A stretch of 36,596 bases of DNA. Origin: Chloroflexota bacterium (GTDB taxonomy: Bacteria; Chloroflexota; Dehalococcoidia; Lucifugimonadales; Lucifugimonadaceae). A model generated the notes under the pieces. That model was not told the origin of the DNA. It did no database searches and was given only the letters and a program-made list of their open reading frames with translations. Of the stretch, positions 1 to 7,969 are shown one piece after another (positions within the stretch are counted from its first letter, which is position 1; each line of letters begins with the position of its first letter). The translations under genes and the position numbers were made by a program. The stretch is taken from assembly GCA_022562515.1 (NCBI GenBank), contig JADFPB010000003.1:1-36596 (forward strand), written 5' to 3'.

Positions 1-2
1 TG

Positions 3-836
3 GTTGCCATCGCGTGCGGCGGTGGCGACCGGGCCGGTGACCGGACTCTGTACATCGGCGGCATACCAGACCAGGACGTCTCTCTTCTGGAGGCGCGGTT
101 CGATGGTCTTGCCGACTACCTGAGCCGTGAGACCGATCTGGACGTTCGGTATTTACCCAGCATCAATTACGCGGCGGTGGTGACCGGGTTCCGCAACGAC
201 GACATCCAGCTTGCCTGGTATGGCGGCCTCACGGGCGTGCAGGCCCGGCTCGCGGTGCCCGATGCAGAGGCGATCGCTCAGCGGCCGCGCGACGCGGAGT
301 TCCATTCCGTGTTCATCAAGCGGAAGGGGCTGGACATCGCCGGCCTGGCCGAACTGGAGGGGCGCACGTTCACGTTCGGCAGCGAGAGCAGCACTTCCGG
401 GTATCTAATGCCGCTCTTTTTTCTTGGTGAGGCTGGAGTGGATGTGGACGACCTTAAGTCGTTCAGTTTCAGCGGCTCCCACGACACGACCTGGAAGCTG
501 GTCGAGGCCGGGAGTTTCGATGCCGGCGCACTTAATGCCGCGATATGGGAGCAGCGAGCCGCTGATGGCGAGATAGACCTGGGCAAGGTGGAGGTCTTCT
601 TCACGACGCCCGCATACGTCGACTACCACTGGGTGGCCCGCGGCGACCTGGACTCCAACTACGGGGCGGGCACGACGGAGAAGTTGACGCGGGCGTTGCT
701 GGGGCTGGGCAACGACGAAGATCCGGTCGAGGCGGAAATCCTGGCGGCCTTCCAGGGCGAGGGTTTTGTTCCGACCAGAAACGAGGATTACGCGGCGATA
801 GAGCGGGTGGCGAGGGAGCTGGGGATTATTGAGTAG
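3..836 (+). CDS. phnD: PhnD-like phosphonate ABC transporter substrate-binding lipoprotein (5' partial)
   Basis: This is the periplasmic or surface-anchored binding protein of a phosphonate/phosphite-type ABC importer. The ORF track starts at an internal GTG (177), but the same frame is open to the window edge. It begins with VAIACGGGD, which looks like the end of a lipoprotein signal peptide with the lipid-accepting Cys. It continues with LYIGGIPDQD and YLPSINYAAVVTGFRNDDIQLAWYGG, typical of the PhnD/SsuA/transferrin-like fold. So nearly the whole mature protein is present (277 residues) and only the start of the signal peptide is missing. The stop overlaps the start of the ATPase gene, so the two are coupled. 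The ligand cannot be read from the sequence; phosphite or another phosphorus compound is possible. Confidence 0.85.
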   Translation, partial: VAIACGGGDRAGDRTLYIGGIPDQDVSLLEARFDGLADYLSRETDLDVRYLPSINYAAVVTGFRNDDIQLAWYGGLTGVQARLAVPDAEAIAQRPRDAEFHSVFIKRKGLDIAGLAELEGRTFTFGSESSTSGYLMPLFFLGEAGVDVDDLKSFSFSGSHDTTWKLVEAGSFDAGALNAAIWEQRAADGEIDLGKVEVFFTTPAYVDYHWVARGDLDSNYGAGTTEKLTRALLGLGNDEDPVEAEILAAFQGEGFVPTRNEDYAAIERVARELGIIE

Positions 837-1635
837 CAATAGACTCACTGGGAGTAGCGACGGAGCCTCTCGCCCGGCCGCCCCCGCCACACTGCTGTTA
901 CGCGGCGTCGAGAAGCGTTTTGGCGATGTAGTCGCCGTGGGGTCGATTTCTCTCACGGTGCGACAAGGTGAGACGGTGGCCCTGCTTGGCCCGAGCGGCG
1001 CTGGCAAGAGCACGATGCTGCGGCTGATGGCAGGGGAGATCGAGCCGACATCGGGCGTTATCGAACTCTCAGGCCGTGAACTCGCCAATCTCGCTCCCGG
1101 CCGCGAGCTGGCGTCGCTGGTGGGCATGATCCACCAGCAGTTCGATCTCGTCCCAAATCTCTCTGCGTTGCAGAACGTGCTGGCAGGCCGGCTCGGCGAG
1201 TGGGGTTTTTTCAGGAGCCTGGTATCACTGGCCGCGCCGCTGGAGCGCGAGGTTGCGATGGCCGCTCTGCGGCGGCTGGGCGTTGAAGACCGTGCGGGTC
1301 TGCGAGCGGGACGGCTATCGGGCGGCGAGCAGCAGAGGGTGGCGATTGCCAGGGTCCTGGTGCAGGGTCCGGCGCTCATACTCGCTGACGAGCCGGTGGC
1401 GTCTCTTGACCCGGCGCGGGCGGAGGAGGTACTCGATCTTCTTGTCGGACTGGCAGAACGGGACGGCAGGACGCTGGTCGCGAGCATGCATTCCGTGGTG
1501 ATGGCGCGGCAGCGGTTCGGCCGCCTGATCGGCCTCCGCAACGGCGAGTTGAGCTTCGATCTGCCCGCGCAAGAGGTTACAGACGGGATGCTCGAGTCTC
1601 TTTACGCGCTGGAGGGACTCCGTGCTGAGACTTAG
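829..1635 (+). CDS. phnC: Phosphonate ABC transporter ATP-binding protein PhnC
   Basis: This is the cytoplasmic ATPase that powers the phosphonate-type importer. In its 268 aa I see Walker A GPSGAGKST (about residues 54-62), the Q-loop region MIHQQFDLVPNLSALQNVLAGRLG that is characteristic of PhnC, the signature LSGGEQQRVAIAR, Walker B LILADEPVASLDP, and an H-loop histidine in ASMHS. The start is a TTG that overlaps the phnD stop by 8 bases, with a GGGG stretch about 5 bases upstream. The first 20 residues are low-complexity and probably not part of the fold. It overlaps the next gene by 14 bases, so the four genes form one coupled operon. Confidence 0.92.
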   Translation: MSSNRLTGSSDGASRPAAPATLLLRGVEKRFGDVVAVGSISLTVRQGETVALLGPSGAGKSTMLRLMAGEIEPTSGVIELSGRELANLAPGRELASLVGMIHQQFDLVPNLSALQNVLAGRLGEWGFFRSLVSLAAPLEREVAMAALRRLGVEDRAGLRAGRLSGGEQQRVAIARVLVQGPALILADEPVASLDPARAEEVLDLLVGLAERDGRTLVASMHSVVMARQRFGRLIGLRNGELSFDLPAQEVTDGMLESLYALEGLRAET

Positions 1636-2431
1636 CCGCATCACGCCCATCACATCGGTCGATAATCGCAAGTGGCTGACGCTGATCCTTGGCGGGGCGC
1701 TGGTGCTCAGCCTGCTTCAGGTGGACTGGGGGTCCAGCGCCGTGCATACGGGCGGTTTAGCCGCGGCAGGCGAAATCATCGGCTCAGCGTTCACCCCACG
1801 GGTCGATATAGGCACGCTGGGCAAGGCGTTCAGCGAAGCCTGGACGACTGTCGCGCTGGCGGTCGCGGGGCTGACGGTGGCTCTGGCGATCGGCGTGCCG
1901 ATCGGAGTATTCGCCTCGGGCGTGCTGGCGAGGGAGACGCGATTCAAGGTTCTCAACATAGGCGCGGCCAGGTTCGCGCTGGCATTTTTCAGATCGATTC
2001 ATGAGCTCGTCTGGGCCTGGATTTTCATAGTGGCGGTGGGCCTGTCGCCGATGGCCGCCGTTCTGGCCATCGGAATTCCGTACGCGGGAATTCTCGGCCG
2101 CGTTTATGCCGATCTACTGCAAGACGTGCCGGAAGCGCCGTTGCAGGCGCTGCGGAGCTCGGGGGCGTCCGAGTGGCGCGTCTTTCTCTACGGCCGGCTG
2201 CCGATGGCTACGCCGGACATTCTGAGCTACACCTACTATCGGCTGGAGTGCGGAATCCGCGCCGCCGCTGTTATGGGCTTCGTCGGACTGGGTGGCCTTG
2301 GCACGGAGATTCAACTCAGCCTGCAGGATCTCGACTACAGCAGGGCCTGGACGTTTCTCTACTTCCTGATAGCGCTCGTGGCACTCATCGATATCTGGAG
2401 CTCGATGGTGCGAAGGCGGATCGCAGCATGA
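1622..2431 (+). CDS. phnE: Phosphonate ABC transporter permease PhnE (first copy)
   Basis: Inner-membrane permease subunit, 269 aa, with about five or six hydrophobic segments. The cytoplasmic coupling region reads ALRSSGASEWRVFLYGRLPMA, the EAA-type loop that contacts PhnC. The GTG start lies inside the end of phnC and has GGAGGG about 5 bases upstream. The 3' end shares ATGA with the second permease gene. Two different PhnE proteins usually form a heterodimeric channel in PhnCDEE systems. No C-P lyase genes are visible here, so what happens to the imported compound is not shown by this window. Confidence 0.9.
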   Translation: MLRLSRITPITSVDNRKWLTLILGGALVLSLLQVDWGSSAVHTGGLAAAGEIIGSAFTPRVDIGTLGKAFSEAWTTVALAVAGLTVALAIGVPIGVFASGVLARETRFKVLNIGAARFALAFFRSIHELVWAWIFIVAVGLSPMAAVLAIGIPYAGILGRVYADLLQDVPEAPLQALRSSGASEWRVFLYGRLPMATPDILSYTYYRLECGIRAAAVMGFVGLGGLGTEIQLSLQDLDYSRAWTFLYFLIALVALIDIWSSMVRRRIAA

Positions 2432-3330
2432 TTCGGACCACCAGAGCCTCTGGCGGGCCTGGCAAGGCGTCTGGATGGCGACTCGCTCAGCACCTGGCAC
2501 GCATCAGCTTCGTACGGGCATCGGCATTGCTGGTGGTTGCGCTGGTGGTCCTGTCGTGGCTGTACATTGCGGCGGAGGACCGGGGTCAGGGTGCGGCCTT
2601 CTTCTCTGTCGAGGCAGCCGGGCGGGCGTGGGATTTCCTGTGGGGCGATCTGCTGGGCGCCGGGTCCGATGGCAGGCCGGCATTTCTCAAGGCGTCAGAG
2701 TGGCGCGCCATGGTTCCGCTTGCCAGGGACACGCTGGCGATGAGCGTGCTCGGCATCGGTTTCGCGGGGCTGGTGGCGTTGGCTACATTCGTGTTTGGCG
2801 CGCGCAACGTGATGACAGGCGAGCTGGCGCCGTACGGCGGCGTGGGATGGAAGCTGGCTTTCCTTGTTGCGCGCGGATTTTTCATCGTGGCCCGCGGGGT
2901 GCCGGAGCTGATCTGGGCGTTTCTGATCATTTTCATCTTCTCGCCCGGCATCTTGCCCGGCGCAATCGCGCTGGCCATTCACAACTCGGGCATCCTCGGC
3001 AAACTCGCGTCGGAGACGGTTGAGGGACTTGATCCGAGGCCGATCAGATCGCTGCAGGGGGCCGGGGCGGGCCAGTTCCAGGTGCTCTTCTACGGTGTCC
3101 TGCCACAGGCGCTTCCGAAACTCCTCACTTTTCTCCTGTACCGTTGGGAGGTAATCATTCGTACAACTATTGTTGTCGGATTTGTCGCAGCCGGCGGCCT
3201 TGGGCAGGAATTCCGGTTGAGCATGAGCCACTTCCAGTACACGACGGTTACGCTGATTCTGATCTGGTATCTGGGGCTGGTAGTGTTCGTGGACCTGGTT
3301 GCGGTCGGCCTGCGCCGACTGGCTCGCTAG
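2428..3330 (+). CDS. phnE: Phosphonate ABC transporter permease PhnE (second copy)
   Basis: Second permease of the importer, 300 aa from the ATG at 2428. The ORF track extends the frame upstream to 2173, but those extra residues lie inside the first phnE in another frame. The ATG overlaps the previous stop as ATGA and has AAGGCGGA upstream, so I take 2428 as the start. Several membrane segments are clear, for example SALLVVALVVLSWLYIA near the N-terminus and VTLILIWYLGLVVFVDLVAVGL at the C-terminus. The coupling loop reads IRSLQGAGAGQFQVLFYGVLPQALP. A region of soluble character (about residues 50-95) separates the first segment from the rest, as is common in PhnE. Confidence 0.9.
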   Translation: MIRTTRASGGPGKASGWRLAQHLARISFVRASALLVVALVVLSWLYIAAEDRGQGAAFFSVEAAGRAWDFLWGDLLGAGSDGRPAFLKASEWRAMVPLARDTLAMSVLGIGFAGLVALATFVFGARNVMTGELAPYGGVGWKLAFLVARGFFIVARGVPELIWAFLIIFIFSPGILPGAIALAIHNSGILGKLASETVEGLDPRPIRSLQGAGAGQFQVLFYGVLPQALPKLLTFLLYRWEVIIRTTIVVGFVAAGGLGQEFRLSMSHFQYTTVTLILIWYLGLVVFVDLVAVGLRRLAR

Positions 3331-3378
3331 GCTAAGCACCGGGAGTACCCAGGGGCATCGGAGGGAACAGGTTTTTGA

Positions 3379-5343
3379 TTGGTGGGTAGTTTGACCGAAG
3401 TAGAGCTGATTGAGAGAAGTGTTCTTTTCGGCAATCCGGAGCGGACCTTTGTTCGGATCAGTCCGGACGGCAGGCATTTGAGTTTTCTGGCGCCTGACGA
3501 GGGGTTTCTGAACGTCTGGGTGGCGCCGATCTCGAATCCGGCGTCGGCGAAGGCCGTCACCAGTGATCGGGTCCGGGGAATCCGGATCTACACATGGGCG
3601 AACAACAGCGAGTACGTGATCTACATGCAGGACACGGGTGGAGACGAGAACTGGAGCGTCTTTGCAGTCGAGTTGGCTACGAACGAGGTCGCCAATCTGA
3701 CGCCGTTCAAGGATGTGGCGGCGCACATCGCCGGTTCCAGCGATCGGCATCCCGACGAGATTCTTCTGAGCATCAACGACCGCGATCCCCGGTATCACGA
3801 TATCTATCGAGTAAACGTCCGAACCGGCGAGCGCGAGTTGATCGCGGAGAACACGGGCGGTTTTTCCGGTTACGTGACCGATCAGGATCTTAAGATTCGG
3901 CTTGCGGAGCGGATGACCGAGGACGGCGGGAGCGAGATCCTGGCGCCCAACGGCGATGGCTGGGAGAAGATAATCACCATCTCCCCTGACGATAGCCTGA
4001 CGACGGGCGTCCACGGCTTCGACGGTTCCGGCCGCGTGATTTACCTCTCCGACAGTCGCGATCGCAACACGGGCGCTCTGACCAGCCTTGATCTCGAGAC
4101 GGGTGAACTGACGGTGCTGGCAGAGGACTCCAGGGCGGACGTAAGCGACGTGATGATTCACCCGATTAATCGAACGCCCGAGGCGGTCGCATTCACCTAC
4201 GAACGAAAAAAATGGGTGATCCTGGATGAGTCAGTGCGCGGAGACCTGGACTATCTGGCCTCTGTAGCTGACGGCGAGGTCGAGGTCGTCAGCCGGACGC
4301 ACGCGGACGATATCTGGGTGGTCGCCTATCTACTGGACGATGGCCCGGTGGCCTACTACCTGTACGACCGTGCGGCCCGGAAGGCGAGCTTCCTGTTTTC
4401 GAGCCGTCCGGAGCTTGAATCGCTGCCGCTGGTCAAGATGCACCCGGTGATTGTGACGGCACGTGACGGTCTCGAGATGGTCTGCTATCTGAGTCTTCCT
4501 CCCGGCTCGAATCCGGACGATGGCGACCGGCCGGAATCGCCTGTGCCGATGGTGCTGTACGTACATGGCGGCCCGTGGGCGCGCGATAGCTGGGGCTACG
4601 ACCCTTATCACCAGCTCCTGGCGAATCGCGGGTATGCGGTGCTCAGCGTGAACTACCGGACCTCAACGGGGTTCGGGAAAGACTTTGCCAACGCGGGCCG
4701 CCTGGAGTGGGGCGGCAAGATGCAGGATGACCTGACTGACGCCGTGGAGTGGGCGGTAGCTGAGGGTATCGCCATCCGGGACAGGGTGGCGATCATGGGT
4801 GGAAGTTACGGCGGCTACGCCACTCTGGCGGGCCTGACCATGACGCCCGATCTGTACGCCTGCGGGGTCGACATTGTCGGCCCTTCCAATCTGATCACGT
4901 TGCTGGAGACAGTACCGCCGTACTGGACGCCCATCATCGAGGTTTTCACAACCCGTATGGGTGACCACCGAACGGAGGAGGGCCGTGAATTGCTGAAGAG
5001 CCGCTCGCCGTTGACTTATGTCGACCGGATTCGCAGGCCGCTCTTGATCGGCCAGGGCGCGAACGACCCACGGGTGAAGCAGTCGGAGTCGGACCAGATC
5101 ATCGAGGCGATGACGTCGCGCGGAATCCCGGTTACTTACGTCCTGTATCCAGATGAGGGGCACGGTTTTGCCCGGCCTGAAAACCGGCTGGCATTTAGCG
5201 CCGTGACAGAGGCGTTTCTTGCGGAGTTCCTGGGAGGAAGAAAGCAGCCGGTGGGCGACGATTTCGCGGGATCCAGCATTACTGTCCCGGTTGGCGCCGG
5301 ACAGTTCGAAGATGTTTCAGGCTCGCTGGACGAGACCGGCTAG
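3379..5343 (+). CDS. S9 family (prolyl oligopeptidase-like) serine peptidase
   Basis: A 654-residue peptidase of the S9 clan, of the dipeptidyl/acylaminoacyl-peptidase type. Residues 1 to about 345 look like a beta-propeller (repeated strand patterns such as RISPDGRHLSFLAPDEG and VHGFDGSGRVIYLSDSRDR). Residues about 355-620 are an alpha/beta hydrolase. The catalytic triad is visible as Ser476 in GGSYGG, Asp563 in GANDPR and His595 in DEGHGF; the oxyanion HGGPW motif is near 396-400. There is no signal peptide, so it is probably cytoplasmic and trims short peptides or acylated residues. The start is uncertain: TTG 3379, GTG 3382 and TTG 3391 are all possible, with GAGGGA upstream favouring the first. 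It follows the phosphonate operon by about 48 bases and may be transcribed with it. Confidence 0.9.
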   Translation: MVGSLTEVELIERSVLFGNPERTFVRISPDGRHLSFLAPDEGFLNVWVAPISNPASAKAVTSDRVRGIRIYTWANNSEYVIYMQDTGGDENWSVFAVELATNEVANLTPFKDVAAHIAGSSDRHPDEILLSINDRDPRYHDIYRVNVRTGERELIAENTGGFSGYVTDQDLKIRLAERMTEDGGSEILAPNGDGWEKIITISPDDSLTTGVHGFDGSGRVIYLSDSRDRNTGALTSLDLETGELTVLAEDSRADVSDVMIHPINRTPEAVAFTYERKKWVILDESVRGDLDYLASVADGEVEVVSRTHADDIWVVAYLLDDGPVAYYLYDRAARKASFLFSSRPELESLPLVKMHPVIVTARDGLEMVCYLSLPPGSNPDDGDRPESPVPMVLYVHGGPWARDSWGYDPYHQLLANRGYAVLSVNYRTSTGFGKDFANAGRLEWGGKMQDDLTDAVEWAVAEGIAIRDRVAIMGGSYGGYATLAGLTMTPDLYACGVDIVGPSNLITLLETVPPYWTPIIEVFTTRMGDHRTEEGRELLKSRSPLTYVDRIRRPLLIGQGANDPRVKQSESDQIIEAMTSRGIPVTYVLYPDEGHGFARPENRLAFSAVTEAFLAEFLGGRKQPVGDDFAGSSITVPVGAGQFEDVSGSLDETG

Positions 5344-5384
5344 CCGCAGGCCGGGGGGCCTCGAGCGAAGTACGGGGTCTGGCG

Positions 5385-5771
5385 CTAGCTGGCGACGCGA
5401 AGTTCCTGCGCCTGCAGGACCCATCCGACGCGCAACTCAACTTCGCCGTCTTCCCAGGGTTTGTTGATGTAGTCCCTTGCGCCGAGTGCACGCGCTCTGG
5501 AGAGGTCTTCAGTTCGTCCCTTGGCGGTAACCATGATGACCGGGATGTCACGTGTTTGCTCATCCGCGATGATCTCTTTGAGCGTTTCGAACCCATCTTT
5601 TACGGGCATCGCGACGTCAAGAAGTACAAGATCCGGTGGATCGGTTTGAAGAGCCCCGAGGACCTCAGTTCCGTCCGAAAGTTCTTTGATCTCGTACCCT
5701 GCGTCTTCGAGGATCGTCCGCAGCGCCAGGCGAATGTCTTCGCTGTCGTCGACGATCAGCACGTGCGACAT
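5385..5771 (-). CDS. Stand-alone CheY-like response regulator receiver
   Basis: A 128-residue single-domain receiver. The acidic pocket is Asp8-Asp9, the phosphoacceptor is Asp52 (LVLLDVAMP), Thr82 follows in MVTAKG, and the switch lysine is Lys104 in YINKPWE. No output domain is attached, so it would act by protein-protein contact or as a phosphate relay. The start is ATG with a GGGGGAG ribosome site about 5 bases upstream. It is convergent with the S9 peptidase gene and has no kinase next to it. It resembles the receiver at 30385-30765, including the unusual KPW after the conserved lysine, so the two are probably paralogues sharing a class of partner. Confidence 0.9.
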   Translation of the reverse strand: MSHVLIVDDSEDIRLALRTILEDAGYEIKELSDGTEVLGALQTDPPDLVLLDVAMPVKDGFETLKEIIADEQTRDIPVIMVTAKGRTEDLSRARALGARDYINKPWEDGEVELRVGWVLQAQELRVAS

Positions 5772-5821
5772 GTACTCCCCCCAGAGAAGCCGGCCGCTGT
5801 TCGTCCCGCCAGCTTCACGAA

Positions 5822-5845
5822 GGTCCGCCGGATATCTGGCGGACC
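5822..5845. repeat. 8-bp perfect inverted repeat in the leader of the receiver gene
   Basis: GGTCCGCC and GGCGGACC are separated by eight bases (GGATATCT). The repeat sits about 50 bases upstream of the receiver start on the minus strand. It could be an operator or a leader hairpin. There is no T-run, so it is not a typical terminator. Confidence 0.5.
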
Positions 5846-5953
5846 ACCCCCGGCGCCCCGTGCATATCCGTGCGTTTTTGGGAATCGTGCTCCCCGGCCG
5901 CCGCGATTTCGATCCCCCATCAAAAACGAACGGACGCCAAACGCTGATACTGT

Positions 5954-5968
5954 GGGTACCGTGTACCC
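5954..5968. repeat. Palindrome GGGTAC-CGT-GTACCC
   Basis: A 15-base palindrome with six-base arms, about 183-197 bases upstream of the receiver start. Its core TACCGTGTA recurs in the palindrome at 30349-30361, upstream of a NarL-type regulator. A transcription-factor site is possible; chance is not excluded. Confidence 0.4.
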
Positions 5969-6063
5969 CAATTTCGCGCCGGGGGAATATGGGCGTCTTG
6001 TGTGCTAACCAGCAGTCGCGTACCGGCCCGCCGCAGTTTCGGGGTGGCCTGTAGGAGAGAACC

Positions 6064-6082
6064 GATCCGCCTGATGCGGATC
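6064..6082 (-). repeat. Hairpin downstream of the methyltransferase gene (weak terminator candidate)
   Basis: GATCCGC-CTGAT-GCGGATC forms a 7-bp stem with a 5-base loop, about 35 bases after the methyltransferase stop. No T-run follows on the minus strand, so intrinsic termination is doubtful. Confidence 0.3.
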
Positions 6083-6114
6083 AGAAGTGTGGTTGCGATA
6101 TGGTTGAGCTGGGC

Positions 6115-6939
6115 TCAGGAGCGGGTCGCGACCATGCTCATCCAGTTGCGATTGACGTGGTCAATGCCCATGTTTTTGTAGGTCTGGCGCGCACCTTCCT
6201 GAAGTGACGCGCTCGCCTCTTCGAGGGGGACGCCGGGCAGGGTGCCCTCGATGAAATCACTGAACGTGCTGATGTGGGTCCAGCCTTCCAGCGGTACCTG
6301 CACCTTCATGATCTCCTGGAGCTTGACCTTGAAACCCTGGCTTTCAACAAGTTCCTTGTACTCTTTCGCCGTAAGGTGTTGCCGGGACTGGACTTTTTCG
6401 CTCTTGACCGGGCTCAGGCCGTATTCCTTCTTGAGAATCCGGATGGAGCGCATCATCCACTTGCGATAGAACTCCAGGCTTTCCGGGGGATGAGAGCCCT
6501 CGAAGAACGAGCTGTTGAACGCCAGTATCCCTCCGGGCCGTAGGCTGGAGTTGATCTGCTTGAGCAGGGCCGACTTGTCCGGGACGTAGTGGATGGAGTT
6601 GCAGTAGACGATTGCATCCACTTTCTCCTTCACTTTGTCCTGGAGGTTGGATACGTCTCCCTGGATGAAATTGACGGCGGCCTCTTTGCGGTCGCCTATA
6701 TTCGCAATCGCCTCTTTTATGGCGGCTGCCGAATGGTCGATGGCGTATATGCATGACTGGTGGGCGGCCTGGATGCGGTCAAGGATCAGCCGGGTCACTG
6801 CGCCGGTGCCGCAGCCAAGGTCAACTATGCGCTTCTGGTCGCGAATCTCCGCTATATCCAACAGGCGCGAGTTGATTACGCGGTAAAAATCCAGGTTGGC
6901 GAACCTGTTGAAGGTGAAGTCGTCGTTTTTTTGGCTCAT
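6115..6939 (-). CDS. Class I SAM-dependent methyltransferase
   Basis: Predicted methyltransferase of 274 aa using S-adenosylmethionine. Motif I is IVDLGCGTGAVTR (about residues 38-50), the ribose-binding acidic residue is in YAIDHS (about 66-70), and VDAIVYCNSIHYV (about 107-119) matches the post-II/motif IV region. The C-terminal part (about 150-270) is a lid or substrate domain I do not recognise, so the substrate is unknown; small molecules, lipids or polyketides are all possible. The track start (7047) adds 36 residues, but the ATG at 6939 has GGAG seven bases upstream and begins the conserved part. The gene looks less GC-rich and its protein more Lys/Asn/Ile-rich than the neighbours, and it stands alone between long gaps, so recent acquisition is possible. 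Confidence 0.85.
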   Translation of the reverse strand: MSQKNDDFTFNRFANLDFYRVINSRLLDIAEIRDQKRIVDLGCGTGAVTRLILDRIQAAHQSCIYAIDHSAAAIKEAIANIGDRKEAAVNFIQGDVSNLQDKVKEKVDAIVYCNSIHYVPDKSALLKQINSSLRPGGILAFNSSFFEGSHPPESLEFYRKWMMRSIRILKKEYGLSPVKSEKVQSRQHLTAKEYKELVESQGFKVKLQEIMKVQVPLEGWTHISTFSDFIEGTLPGVPLEEASASLQEGARQTYKNMGIDHVNRNWMSMVATRS

Positions 6940-7081
6940 TTGGCCGCTCCGTACGATGACGGCAACCCTGGGAGTAGCGGGGCCAGCTTCAATGTTTGTT
7001 GCCCATTGTAGATGGGTTTGCCCACTGCCGATGGTCGGTAACCACAAGTAAAATGAGGCCTCTCATGGTCGTAGTCGGGGT

Positions 7082-7120
7082 CCCCTCAAACCGTTCAAAT
7101 CTTATCATGGTTCCGAGGGG
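7082..7120. repeat. Imperfect inverted repeat in the modABC leader
   Basis: CCCCTC (7082-7087) pairs with GAGGGG (7115-7120), and inside it AACC pairs with GGTT, leaving a 16-base loop. It lies about 50 bases upstream of modA and could be an operator or part of a structured leader. I could not match it to the molybdenum-cofactor riboswitch or to a ModE site. Confidence 0.35.
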
Positions 7121-7169
7121 TGAAACCCGGTATAGGACCCGTTAGCCGCAACTGTCAAAGAGAAAGCTC

Positions 7170-7958
7170 TTGAAACTCGTCTCGAGGCATCCGGGCAAAA
7201 GTGCTCTGCTGCAGGCAACGGCTTTTCTGCTTTTGCTCCTGGGCGCGGGTTGTGGCGGGGGCGGAGGGCTGACTGTTTCCGCGGCGGCGTCCCTGGGCGA
7301 CGTTATGGAAGAGATAGCAACTGAGTTTGAGCGGCTAGAGGGGGTAGATGTCGATCTCAATCTTGGCGGTTCCAATGTTCTCGCGAGGCAGGTAGAACTG
7401 GGCGCACCGGTAGACCTGGTGGTCCTGGCCGGACCGGAACCGCTCGAAGACCTCATCAACAGGGGATATGTCTCCCGCGATGGCGTCGCCGAGATCCTTG
7501 AGAATCGCCTCGTGGTCGTTGCAAAGGATGGTAAAGCGTCTCCCCTGGCCGATCTCGCCAGCCTGGCGAGCGATTACAAGGGCCGAATTTCCATGGCCGA
7601 CCCGCGACTTGCTCCGGCCGGGGTGTACGCGGAGGCCGCGCTGCAGGCTGCCGGCGTCGCCGCAGATCTGGAAGGCCGTATCATCCCAGCACTGGACGTT
7701 CGCGCTGCTGTGGTCGCGGTCGAGAGCGGCAACGCCGAGTTCGGAATCGTCTATTCGACAGACGCGCTTGCATTCGACGGCATAGCCGTAGTCCTGGTGG
7801 TTCCGGCCGATCTCCATCCTCCCATCATCTATCCGGCCGCAGTGATTGCCGGTAGCGATGCGGAGCAGCTTGCGCAGCGGTTCCTGCTTTTCCTGCAGGG
7901 CGATTTCGCGAGTTCGGTATTCGGGTCTCACGGCTTCGTTACTGCTGGCGGGCGGTAG
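7170..7958 (+). CDS. modA: Molybdate ABC transporter substrate-binding lipoprotein ModA
   Basis: The binding protein that captures molybdate or tungstate outside the membrane, 262 aa. The N-terminus has a hydrophobic stretch ending in LLGAGC, so Cys28 is the likely lipidation site. The mature part begins LTVSAAASLGDVMEEIATEFE, the classic ModA opening with oxyanion-binding serines. Later motifs PVDLVVLAG, ADPRLAPAGVYAEAAL and FGIVYSTDA also fit the family. The start is a TTG with AGAGAAAG just upstream. It is followed after 11 bases by modB. Molybdate import would supply Mo-cofactor enzymes, none of which are in this window. Confidence 0.93.
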   Translation: MKLVSRHPGKSALLQATAFLLLLLGAGCGGGGGLTVSAAASLGDVMEEIATEFERLEGVDVDLNLGGSNVLARQVELGAPVDLVVLAGPEPLEDLINRGYVSRDGVAEILENRLVVVAKDGKASPLADLASLASDYKGRISMADPRLAPAGVYAEAALQAAGVAADLEGRIIPALDVRAAVVAVESGNAEFGIVYSTDALAFDGIAVVLVVPADLHPPIIYPAAVIAGSDAEQLAQRFLLFLQGDFASSVFGSHGFVTAGGR

Positions 7959-7969
7959 ACTTCCCGGCA

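Larger units (their letters stand above)
5772..6114. other. Intergenic region between receiver gene and methyltransferase gene
   Basis: This 343-base stretch lies upstream of the minus-strand receiver and downstream of the minus-strand methyltransferase. I see no credible gene: the track ORFs here (5556-6008, 5686-6054, 5756-5971) lack any family features. It does hold two perfect inverted repeats (5822-5845 and 5954-5968) and a short hairpin near 6064-6082, listed separately. A promoter for the receiver must lie here, but no convincing -35/-10 pair stands out. Confidence 0.6.

Noticed and set aside
405-1541. 378-residue minus-strand ORF opposite phnC
   Set aside because: Antisense shadow of a confirmed ABC ATPase gene in GC-rich DNA; Arg/Ser-rich low-complexity translation and no family motif.
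2695-4161. 488-residue minus-strand ORF opposite phnE and the S9 peptidase
   Set aside because: Long only because stops are rare in this frame of GC-rich DNA. It spans two well-supported plus-strand genes and shows no domain.
5348-5361. AGGCC-GGGG-GGCCT hairpin between the S9 peptidase and the receiver
   Set aside because: Only a 5-bp stem with no T-run on either strand; too weak to call a terminator.
5556-6008. 150-residue plus-strand ORF over the receiver gene and its leader
   Set aside because: Mostly antisense to a clear CheY domain; the remainder is intergenic and has no coding character.
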